A program made the position numbers and the translations under genes. From an uncultured Eubacteriales bacterium (GTDB taxonomy: Bacteria > Bacillota > Clostridia > Tissierellales > Peptoniphilaceae), in contig UQFH01000016.1 in assembly GCA_900540185.1 (NCBI GenBank), positions 1-24,684 on the forward strand: a stretch of DNA of 24,684 nucleotides, in the 5' to 3' direction. The notes under the pieces are model-generated. The model worked only from the letters and a program-made list of their open reading frames with translations, searched no databases and was not told the DNA's origin. This document shows, piece by piece, positions 1-7,605 of the stretch (position 1 is its first letter; the number at the start of each line of letters is the position of its first letter).

Positions 1-1931
1 AAGCAGACAAGGCGGTTAGAAAGCTCCACGTTGGTACGGTGGTTAAAGACGTTCAGAGAGCCGGAAACATAAAGCTCCAATGCCGCCGCAATGCGGGCAG
101 CTTCCGGCTCCGGCTGTTTCAGCAGTTCGTTGTAGAGGTCGCCCAAAATCGGCATTTTTGCCGGGTCGGGGTCTGCAAGGAAAGGTCGGTACACATTCCT
201 AACGGCGCGGTCAATGACGGTCTTTTCCACGGGCTGCAAGCCCTCTTTGCCGCCGATAACAAGCTCGCAGAGGGAAAGGATAAAGTCGGATTTCAAGGCA
301 AGCGGGTTGTCGTCCTCGGAGTAGTTGAGGTTAATATCCATAGGGTTCACATACTGGGGCTTGCCGTCCATGCCTTTTCCGGCAGGCGACAGGCGTATCA
401 CTTGCCCGCCCAAACGCTGCACAAGGGAAAAATACTCTGCTTCCGGGTCGCAGATGATAATATCGTCGTCGGTAATGAGAAAGGCGTTTGTCATTTCTCG
501 CTTTGCCGCAAAGGATTTACCGCTTCCCGGTGTTCCAAGAATAAGCCCGTTTGGGTTTTTCAGTTGCTTGCGGTCGCAGAGTATCATGTTGTTTGACAGC
601 GCATTTAAGCCGTAGTACAGGGCTGCGCCCCGCTGAAAAAGCTCCTGTGTGATAAAGGGAATGAAGATAGCGGTGCTTGATGTGGTAAGCCCTCTTTGAA
701 TGGGGATAAGGTTCTCTCCAAGAGGGATAGAGGACATAAAGCCCGCTTCCTGCAAATAGTCAAGGCGGGTCAGAGCGCAGTTATTTTTCTGTGCAAAGCC
801 CGCCGTAGCGAATACGTCATTATCCAGTTTCCGCTTCGTGTCTGCCATGTTTACCACAAGGAACGTCAGCAGGAACATTCTTTCATTTCTGCTCTGTAAA
901 TCCTGCAACAGATTCTTTGCTTCGCTGCCAAAGGTGGCAAGGTCGGACGGAATTATATCCATGTCATACCCGCTGCGTACCGCTTTTTTCTGTTCCTCAA
1001 TCTTCATCTTGTCGAGGTCGGTTATCTTGCGCTTGATAGTCTTGATTGCTTCGCTCTGGTCGATACTGCGGATATGCAGATTGACGATTATCCCGTTTTC
1101 AAGGTCGAGAATGTCCGAAAGCATACGGTCATTCAGCTCCGGCGCAAGGATTTCAAGGAACGATACCGCACCGAGTTTTCGCCCCATGCGGAACGTGCGC
1201 CCGTCGCCAAAACGGAACGAGGACGGGGCGATAAAGTCCTTTGTGGTAAGCCCGGACGGTACAAGCCAGTCCCAAGAGAAATGGAACGGCTCGCCCTCCG
1301 GGTGGAAAATCCCATGCAGTACGTTCAAGCGTTCCTGTCCGTTCATGGGGCGGGCGGTTACGCCAAGCACCTTAAAATTATTGAGTACGTCGGTTTCGAT
1401 ACGGGAAAGGCGGGCTTTTGCGGCTGCGAGATTGTCCGCTTCAATGGAAAAGGTAATGTACTTGCACTTTTCCAGTCCGTTGTTGCCTTTTTCAAGCTGA
1501 TTTTTCAGCATATCCGCGTACTCCCTGCGGATAGAGTTAAAAGCGTCGTCCTGCGCCGGAATTTCGATAGCCGCCTGTGCCTTTTCCTTTCTTGCGCCCT
1601 GATTGATGAAAGAGAGCTGCACCGATACGGAAGCGTCAAAGTAGTTGAGAAAATCGCACCAGTTTTCAAAAATGGCGGTCTTATCATCTGCCTGTGCAAG
1701 CTGATAGTTAATATCTTCAAAGACAAGGCTTTTACTGTATTTCTTTTCCGTTACCCTGCAAATCCCGTCCGGGTACATCTGCAAGTAGGGAATGGTCTGT
1801 TGTGCGGTGTGGGGCTTCCCGTCGCCCTTTGCCGCCTGTATCACGGCGGCGATTTCTTTCTTTTCTGCGCGGGTCAGCTTACGCTTCACGGGATTTTTTA
1901 CCGCGCGGGTCATGGTTTTTCGTTCTGCCAT
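1..1931 (-). CDS. VirB4-like conjugation ATPase (TraE type), 3' end cut by window edge
   Basis: This is the hexameric ATPase that powers type IV secretion and conjugative pilus assembly at the inner face of the membrane. Reading the minus strand from an ATG at 1931 gives about 643 open residues before the left edge. A Walker A motif GTPGSGKS lies near residues 466-473 (about 513-536), followed by ITDDDIIICDPEAEY, typical of the VirB4/TraE NTPase core. The family is usually near 800 residues, so roughly the last 150 are off-window. The start is chosen because GGAGGT lies at 1946-1951 and because the gene overlaps the end of the PrgI gene by 53 nt, as in related elements. It is the last visible gene of the minus-strand transfer operon. 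Identification is by motif and by synteny with PrgI, VirB6 and Maff2. Confidence 0.93.
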   Translation of the reverse strand, partial: MAERKTMTRAVKNPVKRKLTRAEKKEIAAVIQAAKGDGKPHTAQQTIPYLQMYPDGICRVTEKKYSKSLVFEDINYQLAQADDKTAIFENWCDFLNYFDASVSVQLSFINQGARKEKAQAAIEIPAQDDAFNSIRREYADMLKNQLEKGNNGLEKCKYITFSIEADNLAAAKARLSRIETDVLNNFKVLGVTARPMNGQERLNVLHGIFHPEGEPFHFSWDWLVPSGLTTKDFIAPSSFRFGDGRTFRMGRKLGAVSFLEILAPELNDRMLSDILDLENGIIVNLHIRSIDQSEAIKTIKRKITDLDKMKIEEQKKAVRSGYDMDIIPSDLATFGSEAKNLLQDLQSRNERMFLLTFLVVNMADTKRKLDNDVFATAGFAQKNNCALTRLDYLQEAGFMSSIPLGENLIPIQRGLTTSSTAIFIPFITQELFQRGAALYYGLNALSNNMILCDRKQLKNPNGLILGTPGSGKSFAAKREMTNAFLITDDDIIICDPEAEYFSLVQRLGGQVIRLSPAGKGMDGKPQYVNPMDINLNYSEDDNPLALKSDFILSLCELVIGGKEGLQPVEKTVIDRAVRNVYRPFLADPDPAKMPILGDLYNELLKQPEPEAARIAAALELYVSGSLNVFNHRTNVELSNRLVC

Positions 1932-2289
1932 TGACAATAGCCGATACCTCCTTTTCCAGTTTTCGTTGTTTTTCTATGACGGCATAAAAATTTTCCGTCT
2001 GATAGGGGCGTTCCTTTGGTCGGATAAACTTTGTCTGAATGACGTTCTTTATCACGACTTCAAGGGGCTGCCCGTGTTTTTCATACATTGCCAAGAGGAA
2101 GCAGGGAAGCATAACGACAATCATTGCAAATGCCGCCATGCTTGTTCCCGCGCTGTCTTTGAGCAAAAAGAAAAGCGGTAGTCCCATAGCGAGGGCTGCC
2201 GCAAAACAAATGATTTGCCGCTTTGTCAGATTAAAAGCGACTTTCGTTTTGATTTTTGATAAGTCTTTGGGTACGGGTACATACGCCAA
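1879..2289 (-). CDS. PrgI family conjugation membrane protein
   Basis: A 136-residue protein with two adjacent hydrophobic segments (about residues 27-43 and 50-70) after a short basic N-terminus starting MAYVPVPKDLSKIKTK. This is the standard look of PrgI-family proteins, VirB3-like partners that sit beside VirB4 in Gram-positive conjugation systems. A strong Shine-Dalgarno sequence (AAAGGAGGT on the minus strand, just upstream of 2289) supports the start. Its 3' end overlaps the VirB4 gene, suggesting translational coupling. It follows the VirB6-like gene by about 20 nt in the same direction. The family assignment rests on size, topology and position. Confidence 0.9.
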   Translation of the reverse strand: MAYVPVPKDLSKIKTKVAFNLTKRQIICFAAALAMGLPLFFLLKDSAGTSMAAFAMIVVMLPCFLLAMYEKHGQPLEVVIKNVIQTKFIRPKERPYQTENFYAVIEKQRKLEKEVSAIVNGRTKNHDPRGKKSREA

Positions 2290-2309
2290 GTGAAAACCTC
2301 CTTTCGGTC

Positions 2310-3179
2310 TTAATGGGCATTAAAGATTGACTTCGCAAGTGCGCCTGTTTTGAATAGGGAGAAGCACAAAATCACGGTGTAGGCTGCAAGGGAGAAAATC
2401 GCGCTGTGCAGGTTGTCCGCTACAATCATGCTGCCAACCAAAACCGCATAAATGCCGACGCATATCATTATGAGGAAGCCTTGAAAACCGAGGGCGAACA
2501 GGGCTTTTAAGTAGTTGTTGCCTATCTGTCCCCACTCTCTGTTGGTCATAGTTGCAAACGGGATAGGCGATACCGAACAGTAAAGGTAAATTTCTATCAT
2601 TCTGCCGTACAGGATAACCGTGATAAGCACCGACATGATTTTCATGCAAAGGCTCACAAGGCTTGTTTCCATAACGAGCAGTAACAGTTCGGGGATTTCC
2701 ATAGCGTCAAGTCCGGCTTGCATGGACGAGAGGGCGGCGTCAACGTCGATATTCGTATTGCCGCCGATCACGCCCGCCGCGCCGGAAACAACGTGCTGCG
2801 CCATATCGAACACCGCCATTGTGATTGTAAAGGTGTGGGTAACGAGATACACCGCTACCCACGCCTTGAAAAACCACTTAAAGAACATGAACGTGTCAAT
2901 ATCGTGCATATTGTTCTTTTCCGTTATCATGCTGATAAGCTCCACGCATAGAACGTAGGTAATGACAAGCCCCGCAATGGGTACAATCACATTTTCCGAC
3001 AAGCTCTGTATCATGGAAAATATGCCTGCGTTCCACCCCTGCGGGGTCTTGCCTACCTCTGCGGCGATAGTTCCGACTTTTTCGTTTACGTCCCCGAACA
3101 TAGTTGACAGATTACCGTTAATGGCTCCAATGAGAATTTCCTTTATCCACTCGTTAATCGCGTCAAGTATGCTCTGCAT
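2310..3179 (-). CDS. TrbL/VirB6-like conjugal transfer membrane protein
   Basis: A 289-residue polytopic protein with about six hydrophobic segments, for example near residues 65-90, 100-130, 180-200 and 225-285. An N-terminal amphipathic stretch beginning MQSILDAINEWIKEILIGAI is typical of the VirB6/TrbL channel protein in this ICE family. VirB6-type proteins form the inner-membrane part of the mating channel. The gene starts 17 nt after the Maff2 gene stops and runs into PrgI and VirB4, the canonical order. The Shine-Dalgarno sequence at the chosen ATG is weak, so translation may be coupled to the gene before it. Topology was judged by eye. Confidence 0.88.
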   Translation of the reverse strand: MQSILDAINEWIKEILIGAINGNLSTMFGDVNEKVGTIAAEVGKTPQGWNAGIFSMIQSLSENVIVPIAGLVITYVLCVELISMITEKNNMHDIDTFMFFKWFFKAWVAVYLVTHTFTITMAVFDMAQHVVSGAAGVIGGNTNIDVDAALSSMQAGLDAMEIPELLLLVMETSLVSLCMKIMSVLITVILYGRMIEIYLYCSVSPIPFATMTNREWGQIGNNYLKALFALGFQGFLIMICVGIYAVLVGSMIVADNLHSAIFSLAAYTVILCFSLFKTGALAKSIFNAH

Positions 3180-3196
3180 AGGCAGTTACCCGCAGC

Positions 3197-3412
3197 TTAA
3201 CCGAACAGGCCGGAAAGCAGAGGTACAAGGGTGCCGCCGATAAGGGCAACGCCGCCGCCCGCCATGAGCTGCTTCATGCCCTGGCTTTTCGCGCCCGGAT
3301 TGTCGTTTCCGTAGCCCTCCAAGAGGTTGATAACGCCCCAAATGCCAAGACCTGCTCCGAGAGCGATAACGAGTGTCTGCAAAACTCCTACTGCGCTGTT
3401 GAAAAATGCCAT
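3197..3412 (-). CDS. Maff2 family small membrane protein (VirB2-like)
   Basis: A 71-residue protein beginning MAFFNSAVGVLQTLVIALG, with two hydrophobic helices (residues 8-31 and about 49-70) joined by a polar loop rich in Gly, Asn and Lys. This matches the Maff2 family of mobile-element proteins, which look like VirB2-type pilin subunits and sit directly upstream of the VirB6-like gene. AAAGGAGT lies 6 nt upstream of the ATG. The pilin role is an inference from topology and order. The 210-nt region upstream carries a minus-strand terminator and further hairpins, so this gene may be controlled separately from the VirD4 block. Confidence 0.88.
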   Translation of the reverse strand: MAFFNSAVGVLQTLVIALGAGLGIWGVINLLEGYGNDNPGAKSQGMKQLMAGGGVALIGGTLVPLLSGLFG

Positions 3413-3424
3413 AATAAAACTCCT

Positions 3425-3491
3425 TTCTGCCGCTTTGCGGCTGCCCGAAAAAGGGCATAAAAAACGGCGGTCAGTTTTCGATAACTGCCGC
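3425..3491 (-). terminator. Minus-strand terminator plus hairpin leader upstream of the Maff2 gene
   Basis: Read on the minus strand, GCGGCAGTT pairs with AACTG(A)CCGC around a short loop (3467-3491) and is followed by six T (complement of 3459-3464). This is a good rho-independent terminator between the 70-residue ORF and the Maff2 gene. Two more small hairpins, GCCC/GGGC and GCCGC/GCGGC, lie at 3427-3456 just before the ribosome binding site. Together they could attenuate transcription from the VirD4 block or protect the downstream mRNA. Confidence 0.6.
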
Positions 3492-3622
3492 GGTCATAAG
3501 TCCCCGCGCTGCGTTTGTTGCTGCGGCGCGGCGGTATTCAGTTGTAAGGGTGCGGCTTCCTGCCGCGATACGCGCAAGGAGTAGGGGCGCGTACCATGTA
3601 GCCCGTGTTTATTATTTTTACT
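3492..3622. other. GC-rich spacer between small ORF and Maff2 leader
   Basis: No convincing gene. It contains several GC-rich inverted segments and, on the minus strand, only a 19-codon ATG reading frame without a clear ribosome binding site. A promoter for the Maff2-VirB6-PrgI-VirB4 unit may lie here, but I cannot point to convincing -35/-10 boxes. Confidence 0.4.
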
Positions 3623-3835
3623 TTAAGCTCCCTCCTTTTCAAAAAGTGGTGTGTAGACAGGCATAATGCCGTACTGCCGTTCCCGGACAGCTTCGATATA
3701 CTTGATATAGGAAATACCCGCCTGTCTTGTCCTGCGTTCCTGTTCCCGCTGCATTTCCTCGGCTGCTTCTACAAGCCCGCTGATAGCTCGGATTAGCTGC
3801 TGTTTTGCCTTTTTCTTTCTGATACGCTTATTCAT
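3623..3835 (-). CDS. Small charged ICE protein of unknown function
   Basis: A 70-residue, strongly basic N-terminal protein (MNKRIRKKKAKQQLIRAI) with a predicted coiled-coil-like middle rich in Glu, Gln and Arg. Its ATG overlaps the stop codon of the VirD4 gene by 4 nt (ATGA), which strongly supports translation as part of that operon. Small proteins at this position are common in this ICE family, but I do not know a function. A minus-strand terminator lies downstream, so it may be the last gene of the DUF6017-to-VirD4 block. Confidence 0.75.
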   Translation of the reverse strand: MNKRIRKKKAKQQLIRAISGLVEAAEEMQREQERRTRQAGISYIKYIEAVRERQYGIMPVYTPLFEKEGA

Positions 3836-5613
3836 TCTGTATCCTCCTGCAAATCTGCTTCGTCAACTTCGTAGTAGTCAAATACCTCGTCCGGCTTCAC
3901 GATTGCAGGACGGCGGCGCAAGTGCTTTTCCATGTCAAAGGCATTTTCCTTGTCAAAGTCGGAAAGGTACTTGTACTTCGGGTGTTTGGTAATATCATAT
4001 TTTTCGGAGAAGAACGGGCGCACCCCGCGTAGCTGCAAGATACATTTCCCGCCGTCCATGACCGCAATTTCATCTTCGCTCATAAGCTGCTTGCCTAATT
4101 TCTGATAGTTCAGCCCGTGGGAAAGCTCCCGTCCTCTTGTTTCGGAAGTGTTGAAGCTGTCAATGGTTTCTTTCCCCAAGATTTCCGACATTTCTTTAAG
4201 GGTCGTTTTCTCCTTGCCGCCTAAGAACAGGGTCGTATCGCAGTTGCCGACAATGGTATCGGCGTTGTCCTTGTAGATAGCCTTTAGCTGCGACTGGCTC
4301 TGCAAGATGATGGACGCGGAGATTTCGCGGCTCCTTATCGTGGCAATGAGTTTTTCAAACTTCGGTATCTGCCCGATATTTGCAAACTCGTCAAGCAGAC
4401 AGCGCACATGAACAGGCAGCCGCCCGCCGTACACATCATCTGCCTTGTCACAAAGCAGATTGAAAAGCTGTGTGTAAAGGATTGATACAACAAAGTTAAA
4501 GGTGTCGTCGGTGTCGGAGATAATAACAAAAAGCGCGGTCTTTCGGTCGCCTAAGGTGTCAAGCTCCATTTCGTCGGTTTCCATCAGCTCGCGCAGCTCC
4601 CGAATGTCAAAGGGGGCAAGACGCGCACCGCAGGAAATGAGGATAGAGCTTCTTGTTTTTCCGGCAGACAGCAAAAACTTCTTGTACTGGCGCACCGCAA
4701 AATGTTCCGGGTCTTTTTCCTCCAAGCGTTCAAACATGAGGTCAACGGGGGATTGAAATTCCGGGTCGTCCTCGCGGGCTTCCGACGCATTTATCATTTC
4801 AAGCAGCGTCGTAAAGTTTTTCTCATTCTCCGGGGCTTCGTACCAGATGTAGCCGATAAGGGCGCAGTAAAAAAGCCGTTCCGATTTCACCCAAAAATCC
4901 TCGCCGGATTTTTCCCCGTCGCCTTTGGTGTTGGCGATAATGGTATTTACCAGTTTCAAAATATCCTTTTCGCTGCGCAGATAGGCAAAGGGATTGTACC
5001 GCATGGATTTCTTGAAATTGATGGTGTTTAGCACTTTGATTTTGTACCCGCCCCGCTGCAAGAGCTTCCCGCACTCGATTAAAACCGTTCCTTTCGGGTC
5101 AGTGACTACATAGCTGCTGTGCATTTGCATTAAGTTTGGCTTTACAAAAAACCTCGTTTTGCCGCTGCCGGAGCCGCCGATTACAAGTACATTTTTGTTT
5201 CGTGCATATTTCGGGTGCTTCGGGCGGCTTGACATCATCAGCCGTTCGGTCTGCGTCAGCAGCACGTTATTTTCAAAAATGGGGTCGATATACGGCTTTA
5301 TATCCTCGGCGTTGCCCCAACGTGCAGAGCCGTACTCCATGCCCTTACGGTATTTCTTTGCGTTCTTGCCTTTCACATAGACCGCAAGCCGGATAACGAC
5401 AGCCCCGACAATGCCGATAAGCAAATCCATAGGGGCAAAACTCGGCAGGGCATTTGAAAAGGCGGCAGAAAAGCCGCTGCCAATGGAAAGCAGCTTGCCG
5501 GAGAGGTCAGCCCCCGGAGAGAGCCGCACCGCCTGTCCGACTTTATCAAAGAGATACACAAAGAGCAGATAGGGGGCGTTTAGGATAAGCAGCTTCTTGA
5601 TATTCGGCTTCAT
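3832..5613 (-). CDS. VirD4-like type IV coupling protein
   Basis: A 593-residue TraG/VirD4 coupling ATPase that recruits the relaxase-DNA complex to the mating channel. N-terminal hydrophobic segments lie at about residues 8-24 and 62-80. Walker A GGSGSGKT is at 146-153, TDPKGT at 171-176, Walker B LLDEFANIG at 406-414, and the C-terminal region includes SEKYDITKH. The length is normal for the family. Its ATG overlaps the PcfB stop by 4 nt, with a GGGAGG ribosome binding site upstream. It is notable that a short AT-rich sequence at 23734-23898 encodes a close relative of its last 45 or so residues. Confidence 0.96.
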   Translation of the reverse strand: MKPNIKKLLILNAPYLLFVYLFDKVGQAVRLSPGADLSGKLLSIGSGFSAAFSNALPSFAPMDLLIGIVGAVVIRLAVYVKGKNAKKYRKGMEYGSARWGNAEDIKPYIDPIFENNVLLTQTERLMMSSRPKHPKYARNKNVLVIGGSGSGKTRFFVKPNLMQMHSSYVVTDPKGTVLIECGKLLQRGGYKIKVLNTINFKKSMRYNPFAYLRSEKDILKLVNTIIANTKGDGEKSGEDFWVKSERLFYCALIGYIWYEAPENEKNFTTLLEMINASEAREDDPEFQSPVDLMFERLEEKDPEHFAVRQYKKFLLSAGKTRSSILISCGARLAPFDIRELRELMETDEMELDTLGDRKTALFVIISDTDDTFNFVVSILYTQLFNLLCDKADDVYGGRLPVHVRCLLDEFANIGQIPKFEKLIATIRSREISASIILQSQSQLKAIYKDNADTIVGNCDTTLFLGGKEKTTLKEMSEILGKETIDSFNTSETRGRELSHGLNYQKLGKQLMSEDEIAVMDGGKCILQLRGVRPFFSEKYDITKHPKYKYLSDFDKENAFDMEKHLRRRPAIVKPDEVFDYYEVDEADLQEDTE

Positions 5614-6086
5614 AGCGACGCCTCCCTGTCCTTGTGTTTTGTCTTTTGACGGTTCGCGTTAAGCTGCTTTGCTGCTTCCCGGAATGTGGCAAGTGCCTTT
5701 CGGATAGAGGGCTTTTGCTCCTGTGTCAGCTTCTTTGCGGAAAACTCCTTAAAGGCTGCGGTCAGAGCGTCCGCGTCCCGCCCCTTGAAAAAGACGAGAT
5801 AACGGGGCGGCGTTTCGGTACTGTCTTTCTTTAAGGCAAAGTCGATACCGTATTTTTTCGCCGTCTGCTCAAAGGCTTTGATATTGCCCTCGGTTATCTC
5901 AATGTTGGATAGCCCCGCGTTCTGCTTCGCAAGCTGCTTTAGGGTCTGCTTCCCGTGGAGCTGTTTTTCCTGCTGCTTTTTTGCCTGTGCAAGCATGGCT
6001 TTGATTGCCTTTTGCAGCATTTCAGCAGTCAGCTTTGCTCCCTTGACAGAGAGCGCAACCACTTTTTCGTTGATTTCGTCTTGCAA
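5610..6086 (-). CDS. PcfB family (DUF3801) conjugation accessory protein
   Basis: A 158-residue soluble protein. The N-terminal half is Lys/Gln-rich and helical; the middle contains FALKKDSTETPPRYLVFFKG, a signature of the PcfB/DUF3801 family; the tail is highly basic. PcfB of pCF10 works with the coupling protein PcfC in relaxosome docking, and this gene overlaps the VirD4 gene by 4 nt, fitting that partnership. The most likely start is an unusual TTG at 6086: AAAGGAGG lies 10 nt upstream on the minus strand and no better ATG is available. Family assignment is confident; the exact start is less so. Confidence 0.88.
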   Translation of the reverse strand: MQDEINEKVVALSVKGAKLTAEMLQKAIKAMLAQAKKQQEKQLHGKQTLKQLAKQNAGLSNIEITEGNIKAFEQTAKKYGIDFALKKDSTETPPRYLVFFKGRDADALTAAFKEFSAKKLTQEQKPSIRKALATFREAAKQLNANRQKTKHKDREASL

Positions 6087-6148
6087 TGTTTACCGTCCTC
6101 CTTTCCCGGTAGTGATAGTGTTAAGGTGGTACGCCGCTTTTGAGTGCG

Positions 6149-6179
6149 AAAAAAGGGCGTCCGTTCTTCACGTCGCCCC
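6149..6179 (-). terminator. Minus-strand rho-independent terminator after the DUF5348 gene
   Basis: On the minus strand GGGCG (complement of 6174-6178) pairs with CGCCC (complement of 6155-6159) across a 14-nt loop, followed by six T. It lies just past the stop codon of the DUF5348 gene at 6181, so the PcfB-VirD4 genes may need read-through or their own promoter. Confidence 0.6.
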
Positions 6180-6180
6180 G

Positions 6181-6399
6181 TTAAATCCGTACCCGCAGCC
6201 CGTTCAAATCCTCGGCGCGGATACCCACAAGATACCAGTTGTCCCCGTATTCAATGCGGGTAGGCTTCCATTTGCCGCCTGTGAATACGTCCATGCACTC
6301 GCCGCAATGCAGACCGCCGTAATAGTCGGCAATGTCAAAGCGAATGTCGTAGCGGTCAGCGGTTTCGTCAAAAATCAAAGCTCCTGTTTTCTGTGCCAT
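6181..6399 (-). CDS. DUF5348 domain protein
   Basis: A 72-residue protein starting MAQKTGALIFDETADRYDIR, with a C-terminal part containing WYLVGIRAEDLNGLRVRI. This pattern (a small beta-rich domain with a conserved W-Y-L-V-G-I stretch) matches DUF5348 proteins carried by Tn1549-like conjugative elements. No biochemical function is known to me. AAAGGAGG upstream supports the ATG. It lies between the DUF6017-type gene and PcfB, its usual position, and is followed by a terminator. Confidence 0.85.
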   Translation of the reverse strand: MAQKTGALIFDETADRYDIRFDIADYYGGLHCGECMDVFTGGKWKPTRIEYGDNWYLVGIRAEDLNGLRVRI

Positions 6400-6422
6400 G
6401 TGGTAAATCCTCCTTTTTTCGT

Positions 6423-7406
6423 TTACAGGCTTTCGCCCTCATTGTAGGTGTAATAGTCCGGGTCGCCGTACTTCGGCTTTCTCGGTGCAAGTGCGCCGCT
6501 TGCCATATCGTGAGCCACAAGGGAAGTATAGTAGCTGTCAATGGTAGACGGGGCATTGAAAAGTACCGCCTTTAGGTACTGCTTGATGTTGCGGATTTTG
6601 GTGGTGTTCTCCTGCATACAGTCAAGCACAAAGCGGATATGTTCGCTGCTGAGCTTCATAAACTTTGACTTCACAAGCTCTGCGGGGTAATCGTCCCCGG
6701 CAATACGGATTTTCTTTCTTGACGTACAGACCGTTTCAAGGATAATGTCAACAATCTCATTCAGACGGTCATGGTCAAACTTCATATCCTGCAAGAGAAT
6801 GTCATACTCGATATTGTCCTTGATGATTTCCTCATACACTCTGTAAGCGTCGTTCCTTTCCGCTCTTTTCCGTTCCGGCGGCTGCGCCGCTTCGTCCTCG
6901 CCATAAGGCAAGGGATTTAGGGAATGGATAGGAATGGAATGGGTAATTGATAAATCAGTATTTGATTTTTCTTTTTTTGGTAAGTTAGTTCTTGATATAT
7001 CTTTATTTAATTGCATTGGATTTTCCGACGTCGGATTATCCGTTGTCGGATTTTCCAATATCGGGTTATCCGCTGTTGGATTTTCCAATACCGGGCAATC
7101 CAATTCCGGCGGCTGCGGCTGTTCGTAAATGGTGTACTCGATAGCGGTCATTTTGCCTTTCTCGTCGCGTCCCTGCCGCCTTGTGATATATCCGGCTTTT
7201 TCAAGCTCCCAAACGGCGGTACGGATAGCGTCGATACTTTCCCGGTTGATGTAGGACAGCCCCGAAAGGGTGTAGTCCCAATCCTCTGGCAAGGACAGCA
7301 TTTGAGATAACAGCCCCTTTGCCTTTAAGGAAAGCTCCTTATTGCGTAAGTGGTGGTTGCTCATTACGGTGTAGCCTGTGTTGCGTTCCACACGGAAAAC
7401 TGCCAT
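6423..7406 (-). CDS. DUF6017-type helix-turn-helix protein of the conjugative element
   Basis: A 327-residue protein. The N-terminus (MAVFRVERNTGYTVMSNHHL) leads into a winged helix resembling RepA/DnaD N-domains, with LSLKAKGLLSQMLSLPEDW and SIDAIRTAVWELEKAGYITR as recognition-like segments. A low-complexity linker follows, then a C-terminal conserved region (about residues 205-310) of the DUF6017 type. The start at 7406 is preferred over an upstream in-frame start because AAAGGAGT lies 9 nt upstream and the upstream extension covers a terminator and an inverted repeat. The linker is built from six 15-bp units encoding [DE]NPxx pentapeptides (7018-7107). A role in replication or regulation of the excised element is inferred from the fold and position. 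Confidence 0.85.
   Translation of the reverse strand: MAVFRVERNTGYTVMSNHHLRNKELSLKAKGLLSQMLSLPEDWDYTLSGLSYINRESIDAIRTAVWELEKAGYITRRQGRDEKGKMTAIEYTIYEQPQPPELDCPVLENPTADNPILENPTTDNPTSENPMQLNKDISRTNLPKKEKSNTDLSITHSIPIHSLNPLPYGEDEAAQPPERKRAERNDAYRVYEEIIKDNIEYDILLQDMKFDHDRLNEIVDIILETVCTSRKKIRIAGDDYPAELVKSKFMKLSSEHIRFVLDCMQENTTKIRNIKQYLKAVLFNAPSTIDSYYTSLVAHDMASGALAPRKPKYGDPDYYTYNEGESL
7018..7107 (-). repeat. Six tandem 15-bp units encoding a pentapeptide repeat
   Basis: Six consecutive 15-bp units of the form GGRTTWTCCRRYRTC (plus-strand view) lie inside the DUF6017-type gene. On the coding strand they give repeats of [DE]-N-P-x-x in the linker between the DNA-binding and C-terminal domains. Unit number is probably variable by slippage or unequal crossing over. 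Confidence 0.8.
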
Positions 7407-7431
7407 AGCTTCATCACTCCTTTGCTTTGGA

Positions 7432-7549
7432 TTTGTTACGCAGTAGAACAGCGATTTTGAGGGAAAAGGTATAAATCCCTTACCGCACGAAAAACACGCC
7501 CGCAAAGCCGCTTGTAGCAAGGCTTTTTCTGCCCCTACTGCGTAACAAA
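7432..7549. repeat. 15-bp perfect inverted repeat around an 88-bp spacer
   Basis: TTTGTTACGCAGTAG at 7432-7446 is repeated as its exact complement at 7535-7549. The pair brackets the region immediately upstream of the DUF6017-type gene. The spacer contains a hairpin with T-runs on both strands (AAAGCC/GGCTTT, 7504-7527). Possible roles are a paired operator, an origin-like structure or an element-end recognition site; the sequence does not decide. Confidence 0.75.
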
Positions 7550-7556
7550 GGGCATG

Positions 7557-7605
7557 AAAAAAGCGGCGTTCCTGTTCTTCCGTGTGGAAGTGGGAAACGC
7601 CGCTT
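7557..7605 (-). terminator. Strong minus-strand terminator left without a gene
   Basis: AAGCGGCGTT (7561-7570) pairs with AACGCCGCTT (7596-7605), with a nested CTTCC/GGAAG stem at 7577-7590. On the minus strand the stem is followed by six T. It would end a transcript arriving from the right on the minus strand, but no minus-strand gene is there now: the AT-rich recombinase genes begin within about 100 bp on the opposite strand. Confidence 0.75.

Noticed and set aside
1074..1934. Long plus-strand open frame opposite the VirB4 gene
   Set aside because: The minus strand encodes a well-conserved VirB4 ATPase with Walker A; the plus-strand frame is a GC-rich antisense shadow with no recognisable domain.
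7018..7107. Tandem 15-bp units as a CRISPR array
   Set aside because: The units are contiguous, in frame, without spacers and encode a pentapeptide repeat.
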